Assembly (NCBI GenBank): GCA_030374735.1
Contig: JASCIV010000729.1
Span: 1 to 13,323 of the forward strand
Direction: 5' to 3'
Length of the DNA stretch: 13,323 bases
DNA from: Gracilaria caudata
Lineage: Eukaryota; Rhodophyta; Florideophyceae; Gracilariales; Gracilariaceae
Shown: in pieces, positions 1 to 7,395 of the stretch
How the letters are laid out: each line of letters begins with the position of its first letter
How positions within the stretch are numbered: position 1 is the first letter of the stretch
The notes under the pieces: model-generated
What the model was told of the DNA's origin: nothing
What the model saw: only the letters and a program-made list of their open reading frames with translations
The model's database searches: none
Position numbers and translations under genes: made by a program

Positions 1-2
1 TA

Positions 3-76
3 TGAGAGACAAACTCAAGTACCTATACTGCCTCTGCTTGCTTCACGTCACAGACTGTGTTCAGCGAGATCTGCAC
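3..76 (+). repeat. Left terminal inverted repeat (74 bp)
   Basis: This arm begins TGAGAGACAAACTC and ends GATCTGCAC. It pairs perfectly with 958-1031 in inverted orientation. Confidence 0.9.
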
Positions 77-428
77 GGTATGATCCTACTTTTGCGTAAC
101 GGAAGGAGAGTAACATGGCAATCGTGACGTTATGTGCACCTGTTAGTGTGTCTTTCCTTCTATTTCCTTGTGTCCAACGACATTGACACTAGCCGCTGTG
201 GGCCTTGGATGCTACTTCTTTTAGTCATGAATTCAGCTGCATAGCATTACGATGGACACATTATTGAACTGCGGGCCACTCCAGAGCACATTTCTCAGTA
301 CAACACGATGGTATTTTACAGTGCACGATCTGTGGAGAGATTTTCTACATTATAACGATAGGACACTGACAACGGCCAGCGAAGAGGAGCAGGACCCTCT
401 TATTTTTTTCGTGACTACAGGTATCGTC

Positions 429-445
429 GGTACCAACTTGGTACC
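429..445. repeat. Short palindrome inside the inverted-repeat element
   Basis: GGTACCAA, one central C, then TTGGTACC: two 8-bp arms that pair perfectly. A second one, CCAATGGGT-C-ACCCATTGG with 9-bp arms, lies at 548-566. Both are inside the element at 3-1031 and could be hairpins or protein-binding sites; no function is shown. Confidence 0.5.
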
Positions 446-957
446 AAGTAGTTCTTACGCGGCAAAGTATCGTTTGGCATGATATTAAAGGAAGTGCCTT
501 ACGGATTTTGAACTTATTATTCATGGTGCCCAATGTTGCCCATGGACCCAATGGGTCACCCATTGGCCCAGATTTCTTTCTCTGTTCTGGCTATCAATTT
601 TGAGGCCAAGCAACATACGTTAAGTGTAAGATGTTTGTTTTGTTGCTCTTCTCAACAGGAGAATTGCGCTTACGTCTGGAACAGCGAATCGACCCAACAT
701 AGACGGTCTTGAAATCACTCACATTGTGCTTAAGACCCAGCATAGAGGCCAGAGCAATTGGTCATTGCGAAACATATCTGCTTTGAAAGCCCACAAACGT
801 TATTCGTTACAGAAATACCGTTGTAAATACGTGCGTATTGGTTATTTTCTCCACATCGCGATGCATAAAATGCTACTAAGTCCATTCTGTTGCCTTTAAC
901 AGTCATGTCTTCTACTCTATGGCTTCTTTCGGCATTGATGTGTCGGGCCCTGGTCCA

Positions 958-1031
958 GTGCAGATCTCGCTGAACACAGTCTGTGACGTGAAGCAAGCAG
1001 AGGCAGTATAGGTACTTGAGTTTGTCTCTCA
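958..1031 (-). repeat. Right terminal inverted repeat (74 bp)
   Basis: This is the exact reverse complement of 3-76. It ends 92 bp before the ATG of the secreted-protein gene at 1124, so it probably lies in that gene's promoter or 5' leader region. Confidence 0.9.
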
Positions 1032-1123
1032 GACTGTTGAAGCATTGCATCATCAACTCCGACAGTTGCTTGCTCCTCTCACATCTTTTGTATCAATCGG
1101 TCTTTTTTCTCCTCTCCGCAAAC

Positions 1124-1612
1124 ATGCTTCAACTCCGCCTTGCTTTCCTTGTTACAGTGGTTGCTTTGTTTCATTTGGGTACCTGTACGTTTTTGAATGG
1201 AACGGAGCAGGCACAACTGGTTGAGACGCAGTGCGCAGATGTACCGCCGACAGTTGCATACTGTTTTGATCTTTTGCATATCGGATTCAATATGAAGAAC
1301 AACAGCGATCACCTGCCGGCAGAATTGAAACAGCAGATGGATGAAGTTCCTGTTGGGTTGTGCGGTTGGGGTTCGTGCATAAACAAGCTCACAGCTACAG
1401 AATGCATGAAGGTGCTTTCGGATCACGCCCAAGCAGGGGACCGAGGGAGTAATGATATCATGGGCACCACGAATCGTAAAATCAAAATCGGTAAGGTTAT
1501 AGGCTTTGTGGTCGTTGCCGTTGTCAAAGTCTGCGCATTGGAAGCTATTAACTGTGGAAAGACGATAGAAGATGCAGTTGACGTGATCAATAACTTCCTG
1601 GGGGCACGTTAA
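1124..1612 (+). CDS. Small secreted cysteine-containing protein, family unknown
   Basis: The frame encodes 162 residues from the first ATG (1124); the frame is open further upstream but has no earlier ATG. Residues 1 to about 22 form a typical signal peptide: a short polar start with Arg5, a hydrophobic core around LAFLVTVVALFHL, then a small-residue end near Gly-Thr-Cys-Thr. The predicted mature part has seven cysteines (37, 47, 80, 85, 94, 137, 144), with Cys21 beside the likely cleavage point, and two N-glycosylation sequons (Asn25-Gly-Thr, Asn59-Asn-Ser). A hydrophobic stretch at about 122-139 could be a core helix or, less likely, a membrane segment. There is no RxLR motif and the spacing does not match elicitins as I know them. 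In an oomycete this would be called a secreted effector or apoplastic candidate, but that rests only on the signal peptide and cysteines. The TIR element lies directly upstream. Codon use is much less GC-rich than in the genes beyond 4986. Confidence 0.65.
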   Translation: MLQLRLAFLVTVVALFHLGTCTFLNGTEQAQLVETQCADVPPTVAYCFDLLHIGFNMKNNSDHLPAELKQQMDEVPVGLCGWGSCINKLTATECMKVLSDHAQAGDRGSNDIMGTTNRKIKIGKVIGFVVVAVVKVCALEAINCGKTIEDAVDVINNFLGAR

Positions 1613-2013
1613 CGATTGAATCGATTTGTTTGGTGTTCGCTTCAACTTTGGTAGGAAACCTCGGTTTGACGTTGTTTCACTGAGCAGTAGAGTAACGCTT
1701 TATAAAGTGCATGAAAGCAGGGAGAGACGTATTCACGAGCTCGTGAAGTGCTATCAGATTTAATCGCAAGCTGTGACTACCTCCTACCTTACGTAAAGCT
1801 ACACAACCATAACAATTCAAACAGTAGACTGCATGTCTCTCTAACGAACGGAGTTGGTGATAGCCCTTGATCAGGAGGCGTAGAATTATGCGGACTTTCT
1901 TTGAAAGTTTTACTACAGCTTAGTAATTAGAAGCTGTGTTCCACAAGAAAGAAGAAGAATTATGCGAGCAACAAAGATAGCTTCAAAGAAGCAATTACGT
2001 GTCTGTCTGCACG
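1613..2013. other. AT-richer intergenic stretch downstream of the secreted gene
   Basis: I see no gene. A perfect 16-bp palindrome, TTCACGAGCTCGTGAA, lies at 1732-1747, and the word AGAATTATGCG occurs twice (near 1881 and 1955). An ATG frame at 1962 runs 127 codons into the next GC-rich island, but its composition becomes Ala/Arg low complexity, so I do not call it. Confidence 0.4.
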
Positions 2014-2760
2014 TCGGTGCGATGTGCAGGCGATCAGCGATCAGGCACCACACGGCCGGTATCCAAAACCGCGACATCACACATCATGTGCATAATGCTG
2101 TCGCCGACCCGCAGCAACCGGCCGCGCGAGCGGCTCACAGTTCCGCGCCGCCAGTAGCGGCGCGAGCGCCCGCGGCCCAGGCCCTTAGCTCGGTTCCGTT
2201 GGCGCGAGGTGCTTGTAGGAGACGCGGCCCGCTCGTTGTGCGACGGCGACGATTTGCGCGCTCCACGCGATGTGCGCCTTTTTTCCTCCGTTGCACACAG
2301 CGCGGTGCTTCGTCGTCGCCGCCTTCGTCGCCGTCGTCGAATTAGGTCTCGCGATGGTGCTCCGCACGCTAGTGATGCGATGATGCGTCGCAACTCAAGC
2401 ACGGCACCCCAGGCGCAGACAGAAGAACCGACCGGCCGGATGGGCGGGATGGGCGTAGTCTCCGCCGCACGTAAAGCTGATCATCAAGCTGGGCGGGTCA
2501 TCGCTGACGGAGAAGTCAAAGCAATACGGTGCACGCGGCGCTTTTCGCGGCATCAGTTGTAACAAGATATGCCAAGGCTGTTGGATTGATCCCTGGATGT
2601 TATGCAGTGTGGGTTAACCATGTGATAGACGTACTGTAACACAACTACAGTATCTCGAGTGTACTATGTCAAACAGCATTACAGTGCGGAAACGGTACTG
2701 GTCGCCGACGTAGTGAACGCGAAGTAAAGTCAGGTCAGTTCTTTCCTTCCATATACTACA
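2014..2760. other. GC-rich island plus intergenic stretch, no convincing gene
   Basis: Bases 2100-2400 are markedly GC-rich compared with both sides and contain a CGTCG/CGCCG-type triplet run around 2308-2340. Frames are open on both strands, but they give Arg-, Ala- or Ser-rich products without domains. The longer ones either lack an ATG start or start in the AT-rich flank and run into the island. The island resembles the CG-rich promoter DNA seen at 6135-7716, so a displaced fragment of such DNA is possible. Bases 2561-2760 show nothing recognisable. Confidence 0.35.
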
Positions 2761-2877
2761 GGAGCTCCACGCGGGATCACGCATATGCGTGCTGCCTCCA
2801 CTTCGCATCTCTCGAGTTGCCACGTGGGAGCTCCATGCGGGATCATAGTTCTCCCTTAGAGCTCCACGCAGGATCCT
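2761..2877 (+). repeat. Three spaced direct copies of a 20-bp repeat
   Basis: Copies lie at 2761-2780, 2827-2846 and 2858-2877. They share the core GAGCTCCAYGCRGGATC and differ at a few positions; starts are spaced 66 and 31 bp. A perfect 14-bp palindrome, CACGCATATGCGTG, overlaps the end of the first copy (2778-2791). They precede the broken frames at 2902-4109 and may be regulatory or terminal repeats of that element. No function is shown. Confidence 0.6.
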
Positions 2878-2901
2878 TTTATTGTCAGAAATAAAACTTA
2901 A

Positions 2902-4109
2902 AGGCCGGGTTCTGTCTGCATCGAGCAGTACAGACCCGACCAGACCTTCGTCTCCGACTGTGCTCACAGTCGTAGTGCAGTACGCCCTCCTGCTCCTCGC
3001 GTACTGTTACACGTACAGTCAGAGGTTCGCGAGAACCGGCAGCTGCTCCAACTGGTAATGGAGAAGGTTGTGGAAGACACGTGCTCCCTGCATCAACGGG
3101 TGTACAGGCTGAAGGAATTGACACAACACATCGCTCAAAATTCCAATGATTGGTGGGGAATAATGAGAACATGGTGAACTGTATGAAGCAGTTGTCTAAC
3201 AATCTAAACGATCTGCATAAAAATCTCCGGCAACAAAAGCGACGGCTCCTCTACACGGCCAAAGCACGCACTGTGCTTTCCCTTGTTCCAATGTTTAAAA
3301 AGGCGATGTGCGATGCCACGTACGCAGACATCGAGCTGTTCTGCGTACTGACGAGGGAAGACTTGGATGCGTTTGGCACCGATGTTTTGAAAGGAGCGGT
3401 ATCTCTTGGAATTGCTATGAACATCAGCCATCCAAGATACGTTCGCAAGCCTACCAGCGCGCCCTTCTCGCATCAACTGGAACCATCGCCAGGAAGGGCT
3501 TAGAGTTTGTCGCGGCTCAGAGCAACTTCAAATGTGTGGAGGCGCTGCATCGCGAATTGCAGGAGGTGGAGCCAGTGACGATGGAGCGTTGACTCGGGAC
3601 GGCCCGCATGTGCGGCAACGCCAAGCCATCAAAAGCGTTTAGTGAGCGACCTCAACAGCGACTGTTTCCGGAAATCGTCCACTGCTTTGAACATCAGAAT
3701 AAACAGGGCAAGTTGTTTAACGACGATGAAAAGCATTCAATAACTTTCAATCCTTTTGATAACCGTGATGCTGTAGGGATCACGTACCGACAAGCTCGAT
3801 TTTGGTTGTCGCCGCTGCGCTTCGTCAATTTTTACGACGCTACAGAAAGCAGAACGCCTGCCGTCAGTACAAAGGTACCAATACGTGGCTCATGCCGATA
3901 CCGATTCGTTCATTGTATTACGACGTCTCTTTTCAGACAAGGCCGAGAAGGATGGCAATCGTGCATTCCACTTCGTGCAGCGTATCGCGGAGGAACGCGC
4001 CACCCATTTTGACGTTGACGAAGCATTTTTGAGGTCGTTTTGTAAGAAATCGCAATCCATTACTCGTGTCGTTCATAAAAGCGTCAAGGAAGAGCCCACC
4101 ACCACATGA
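2902..4109 (+). pseudogene. Broken coding remnant in several frames, family unknown
   Basis: Protein-like reading frames follow each other in different frames on the plus strand. The first (2902-3177) is rich in charged residues and leucine at coiled-coil spacing around 3010-3130. The second (about 3150-3460) contains a Leu/Asn/Lys helix-like stretch and then an Asp/Leu-rich region. The third frame continues from about 3450 to a TGA at 3590-3592 and reads on in the same frame to about 3860. A last segment (about 3840-4109) is in the frame of the downstream retroelement remnant and ends at TGA 4107-4109. Frame changes without plausible splice sites, plus an in-frame stop, suggest decay by indels. 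I cannot name the parent gene; it may be an old mobile-element or virus-like gene. Whether all segments came from one gene is inferred from order and strand only. Confidence 0.45.
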
Positions 4110-4595
4110 AATCTAGATGCATTTATGGTGCGTGAGGACTTCACGGGAGGTGAAAATTTGGCTCTGCGATGTCGCGGACCGAGACGCATTGTGCAAGCTC
4201 TTTCCGATTACATTTACCAAGTAGAAGATTTGCGCAACGGCGCAGTTAAAGATGTCCCCAGCACATGTCTGAAGTTCTATCACGACGCATCTCTCAACCA
4301 AGAAGCCATTACGTCTCACGTCTTGTCGTGAGAGACGGGTATGCCGGTTTCGCGTTTACTAAAACTGGTGGAGAACGATGATGGCCTCTTTGTTCACGTT
4401 CGTTGGAAGGGACTAGGAAAAGACGAATATTCACTGCAACAGATACACAAGGATGTACCAGTCATGCTCCAAAGGTTACTGCGCAAAAACCCTCCGAAGC
4501 AACTTCCCGAGAAAGCCAGAGAAGCAAATCGGCCTCTCAAGGAAGGGAGTGTAGTGGGCGTTACACAGCCTGTAGCGCACGTACTCTCAGCGTAA
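4110..4595 (+). pseudogene. Ty3/gypsy retrotransposon remnant: integrase C-terminal part and chromodomain
   Basis: The frame from about 4110 contains Leu-Arg-Cys-Arg-Gly-Pro-Arg-Arg-Ile-Val (the 'RWRGP' SH3-like module of integrase C-termini), then a YxVEDL-type stretch and LKFYHDASL, all familiar from Ty3/gypsy polyproteins I associate with oomycetes. A TGA at 4329-4331 interrupts the frame directly after HVLS. The same frame resumes and encodes a chromodomain-like segment (about 4365-4490) with VHVRWKGL and DVPVMLQRLL. It ends at TAA 4593-4595. No reverse transcriptase, RNase H, integrase core or LTR is visible, so this is a 5'-truncated, inactive fragment. The stop could have come from a CGA-to-TGA change; that is inference. 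Confidence 0.75.
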
Positions 4596-4601
4596 CCTAA
4601 G

Positions 4602-4637
4602 ATGAGTATTCTGGAAACCATGAGTATTCTGGAAACC
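4602..4637 (+). repeat. 18-bp tandem duplication
   Basis: Two perfect adjacent copies of ATGAGTATTCTGGAAACC (4602-4619 and 4620-4637). They start a 77-codon frame that ends at 4835 and has no recognisable domain, so I do not call a gene there. Confidence 0.8.
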
Positions 4638-4746
4638 ATGCGTGTTTCGGGAGATTCTGGATCGAAGTCTCTACCATCATCTACGTTCTCTTGTTTGAGA
4701 AAGATGAGGGTGATTGTAGAGGGTTACATAATTTTGCCAGAGTTAG

Positions 4747-4929
4747 TGCAGATCACATGGCGAACAGCAAGATCGAAAGCCACACGACGCATTCGCCCAT
4801 GCAGTCGGAGATGTGGAAGCAGCAGCAGCGGATGATGTAAAAGCAGCACTTGCGGCGGTGTTGGTCTGGAAACGCGTGCGTCACGTGCTGCACTGGCTGT
4901 CCGAAGGGTGGCGCGAACGTCGCGCCTGA
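4747..4929 (+). pseudogene. Possible gene-tail remnant without start codon
   Basis: This open stretch of about 60 codons follows a TAG at 4744-4746 and ends at TGA 4927-4929. It has no ATG but gives a protein-like, helix-prone sequence: an Ala/Asp-rich part, then an amphipathic segment with several Trp, Arg and Leu residues. It may be the 3' end of a decayed gene or chance. It lies between the retroelement remnant and the first GC-rich gene. Confidence 0.2.
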
Positions 4930-4985
4930 CACGATGGGTGTGTTGAAGCTCAACTTCACAAACGGCGCATCATGCAACACAGCAA

Positions 4986-6122
4986 TCAAATGTCAGAGTC
5001 CATGCCCAACAGCTGGAAGTACTTGTTGGCGGACACGCCGTCAACAGCGCTGCTAATACCACGCACCCACTCCTCCAACTGCGCGCGCGCGCCACGCAGC
5101 TCCGCGTTCATCTCATCACGTTCGCGCAGCGCGCGTTGCAGCCGTGGTTTCAACGACGCCAGCTCCTGTTTCAACGCGCTCTCCGCGCGCGTGCAACGCG
5201 CCACGTCGTTCTCCGCCTTCTGTTTGCCCATTCTCAACGCCAGCGTCTTGCCGCGCAGCGCGCGCAGCGTGTTGTCCATCGTGCCGCGCTCCTCGCGCAG
5301 CTCATCCACGCGCGTTTGCAGCGTGGCATGCTGCAGGCTGAGCTTCATCTTGTCGCTGCGCAGCGCGTTGGTGTGCTGCTGCAGCGTGTGCTTCTCCTGC
5401 TGCAGATGCGCAATGCGCTCGAGCAGCGTTTGCTTGTGCGCGCGCTCGCGACGCAGCTCGGAGTGCTTTGCGGCGTGCGCGTCGCGCTGCACGGACAGCT
5501 CGGCTTGTAGCGCGTCGTGGTGCGCGCGAAGCTCGGTGACGAGCTCGCAGAGCTTGACATGCTCGTCGTGCACATGCGAGAGCGTGGCGCTTTGCTGGTT
5601 GTGCTGCTGACGCAGGGTGTGCAGATGCTCACGCAGCGACGCGCTGCGCGATTGGGCGGCGACGTGCGGCGTGCATGGCGCGTGGAGAGGTGCGTGGCGT
5701 GCGGTGATGTCGGCGGCGTGTGGACCGCAGACGGGCTGTTCGCGGCTGTCGGCGGCGTGTGGACCGAGCACAGGCTGCTCGTGGCTGTCGGCGGCGCGTG
5801 GACCGAAGGCGCGCTGTTCGTAGCTGGCGGCGGTGTGCGGCGCGAACGGATCGAAGGTGGAGTGCTCGGCGCTGGCAAGAGAGCGGTGCGTGTGTGGACC
5901 GAACACGCGCTGTTCGCGGCTGTCGGCGGCGCGTGGACCGAAGACAGGCTGCTCGTGGCTGTCGGCGGCGCGTGGACCGAAGACGTGCTGTTCGTAGCTG
6001 GCGGCGGTGTGCGGCGCGAACGGATCAAAGGTGGAGTGCTCGGCGCTGGCATGAGAGCGGTGCGTGAGCAGCAACAGCAGCGCGCCGAGAAGCGGCGGCA
6101 ACGTGGATGACATCGTGTTCAT
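4986..6122 (-). CDS. Secreted repeat and coiled-coil protein, family unknown
   Basis: The frame encodes 378 residues from the first ATG (base 6122); the frame is open upstream only through a GTG. A second ATG at residue 4 is also possible. Residues 1-27 look like a signal peptide: hydrophobic core PLLGALLLLL, then cleavage predicted after Ala-Ser-Ala27. Residues 20-135 are two copies of a 58-residue unit, each holding three 13-residue repeats of the form A-(A/D)-S-x-E-Q-x-x-x-G-P-(R/H)-(A/T), at 40-78 and 98-136. After a His/Pro/Ala-rich linker, about residues 158-345 are Leu/Glu/Arg/Gln-rich with heptad-like spacing, a long coiled coil. The C-terminus is short and non-repetitive, ending near LLGMDSDI. 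It is probably exported or carried in the secretory system and self-associates. I cannot assign a role; wall, adhesin-like or effector functions are guesses. Confidence 0.75.
   Translation of the reverse strand: MNTMSSTLPPLLGALLLLLTHRSHASAEHSTFDPFAPHTAASYEQHVFGPRAADSHEQPVFGPRAADSREQRVFGPHTHRSLASAEHSTFDPFAPHTAASYEQRAFGPRAADSHEQPVLGPHAADSREQPVCGPHAADITARHAPLHAPCTPHVAAQSRSASLREHLHTLRQQHNQQSATLSHVHDEHVKLCELVTELRAHHDALQAELSVQRDAHAAKHSELRRERAHKQTLLERIAHLQQEKHTLQQHTNALRSDKMKLSLQHATLQTRVDELREERGTMDNTLRALRGKTLALRMGKQKAENDVARCTRAESALKQELASLKPRLQRALRERDEMNAELRGARAQLEEWVRGISSAVDGVSANKYFQLLGMDSDI
5718..6065 (-). repeat. In-frame tandem duplication, 2 x 174 bp
   Basis: Copy 1 is 5892-6065 and copy 2 is 5718-5891. 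They encode residues 20-77 and 78-135 of the secreted coiled-coil protein and differ at only a few residues. Each holds three 39-bp subrepeats. Because 174 and 39 are multiples of 3, copy number can change without breaking the frame. Confidence 0.85.
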
Positions 6123-6237
6123 CGTTTTTGGCACGACGCGCGGGGGTGGATTTCGGGGTAGCTTTTGCTCGACCTGCGTTCGGGCGTGGCGGCGTTGAGT
6201 CGGCGATGGGCTTCAGAGGGGGGCGCGTGCGAGAGCG

Positions 6238-6246
6238 CTTTTTATA
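6238..6246 (-). promoter_or_regulatory. Candidate TATA box for the secreted coiled-coil gene
   Basis: On the minus strand this reads TATAAAAAG, 116 bp upstream of the ATG at 6122, in otherwise very GC-rich DNA. The distance allows a 5' leader of roughly 80-90 bases. No transcript evidence is available. Confidence 0.35.
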
Positions 6247-6336
6247 GGGGCAGTGGCGGAGGGATGGTTGCGTGCGCGTTTGGGCGTTTGGGCGGCACCG
6301 TTTTGATGACGGCTCAAACTCATGGTGATTGTGCAA

Positions 6337-6375
6337 GGGGGGGGGGGGGTGGCGGGGGTTTAGGGAAGTTTAGGG
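6337..6375 (+). repeat. G-run with two telomere-type TTTAGGG units
   Basis: A run of 13 G (6337-6349) is followed by GGGGG (6354-6358) and GGG runs at 6363-6365 and 6373-6375, separated by 4, 4 and 7 bases. This satisfies the usual four-run pattern for an intramolecular G-quadruplex. The last two runs are within TTTAGGG units (6359-6365 and 6369-6375). On the minus strand they read CCCTAAA, about 240 bp upstream of the gene starting at 6122. Confidence 0.6.
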
Positions 6376-7180
6376 CTTTGGCGAGGAGCAATTGCTCGAC
6401 GACGGGCGTCATTGATCGCTGCATGTTTGAGACACGCGGCGAAGCGGCGTCGCGTTGCCGACATCAGCCGCTTTTGCCGACATCAGCAACGCGGCGCGCG
6501 TCGCGCGTTGGGTACGAAAACTTTTCATGTTTTTGGTTTCGTTTTCTTTTTCGAAATGTGCAAAAAACGTAACACAACGTTCTCCACGAAGGTATTTTGC
6601 AGTAACCGTTTACCCAAAAAGGCGCGCGAATGTGTTCATTTGGGAAACAAAAGCAGATGCGCCACACTGTATATGGCAGCGCCGCGTTCTCGCGCGCTCC
6701 GAAAGTGTCGATCCCGCGCTTGTTGTGCGTCTGGTGTCTGTCGCCGTTGAACAGCCACGGCGCGAGGCCGCTTCGCGCAATAGAAAACGCGCTCCAGTGG
6801 ACCGACCTCCCACACCCCAACGCTTGGTCCGTCACACAACACAAACCGAAGGTAAAAAAAGAAAAAGTGTTGCGTTTTGTACACTGCACGCGAGCAAACA
6901 GCTGCCCGGCGCCCCTCGGAGAGAGGAAGCTGTGCACAAGCAAAAGCGAGAAAAAAAAAGCGCGCGCTACGCTCGCTGAACGCGTGCCATGCGGCGCGCA
7001 CGCACAACGCACACGCACACACGTGTTTTTTTTTGTGTTTCGCGCAACAAGCGCAGCTTTGCTCTCCCGCACGCACACACGCACACAAGTGCGCTGCGCT
7101 TGGTTATGCTACACGCGCGTTTGCAGCGCCGTCGGCGCGGCAGCAAGCAAAGCGCTGTGCGCCGCGCGTTCGCGTTCTTC

Positions 7181-7395
7181 CACACACACACACACGCACA
7201 CACGCCCCACACACACACACACACGCTCGGGCGCGCGCGACGCGCACCCGCCGTCGCACAGCACAGCACAGCCCCCCATGCACGACAGAAACAGTTGTGC
7301 GCAGACAAAAAACAGCAGCGCGTTTATATACAGTAAGCATCGCCAAGCGAGCGGCGTCCAGCCACGCATGCCACCGTGTGTGCGCGCGCGCGCGC
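7181..7395. repeat. Alternating purine-pyrimidine tracts (CA and CG)
   Basis: CA-dinucleotide runs at about 7181-7203 and 7208-7224, and a GC alternating run at 7382-7395, are separated by CG-rich DNA. Such tracts can slip in replication and can adopt Z-DNA. They lie 320-540 bp before the zinc-finger gene start. Confidence 0.7.

Larger units (their letters stand above)
3..1031. mobile_element. Foldback/MITE-like element with 74-bp perfect terminal inverted repeats
   Basis: Bases 3-76 are the exact reverse complement of 958-1031, 74 bp without a mismatch. The pair stops matching at the next base on both the outer and inner side, so the arms have sharp ends. The 881 bp between the arms carry no recognisable transposase; the longest ATG-started plus-strand frame is 76 codons (252-482) and has no motif I know. 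The structure fits a non-autonomous DNA transposon or foldback element, and the perfect arms suggest recent movement or gene conversion. A target-site duplication cannot be assessed because only two bases lie left of the left arm. A local inverted duplication unrelated to transposition is the alternative. Confidence 0.6.

Noticed and set aside
730..1056. A 108-codon minus-strand frame covering the right inverted repeat
   Set aside because: It has no recognisable domain, spans the repeat boundary, and its best start is outside the element; probably chance.
2034..2562. Arg-rich frames on both strands in the GC-rich island
   Set aside because: They derive from triplet-like CGT/CGC runs, mostly lack ATG starts and show no domain.
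3885..3935. A short Ala-Asp-Thr-Asp-Ser motif resembling motif C of family B DNA polymerases
   Set aside because: No other polymerase motif (A, B or exonuclease) is visible in any frame nearby, and five residues are too few to claim a polymerase. Left as part of the unidentified decayed region.
2761..4600. Long terminal repeats around the Ty3/gypsy remnant
   Set aside because: No direct repeat of LTR length exists on both sides of the remnant within the window.
1124..6122. RxLR, LxLFLAK or CHxC effector motifs in the two secreted proteins
   Set aside because: I looked after both signal peptides and found none, so neither can be placed in a known oomycete effector class.
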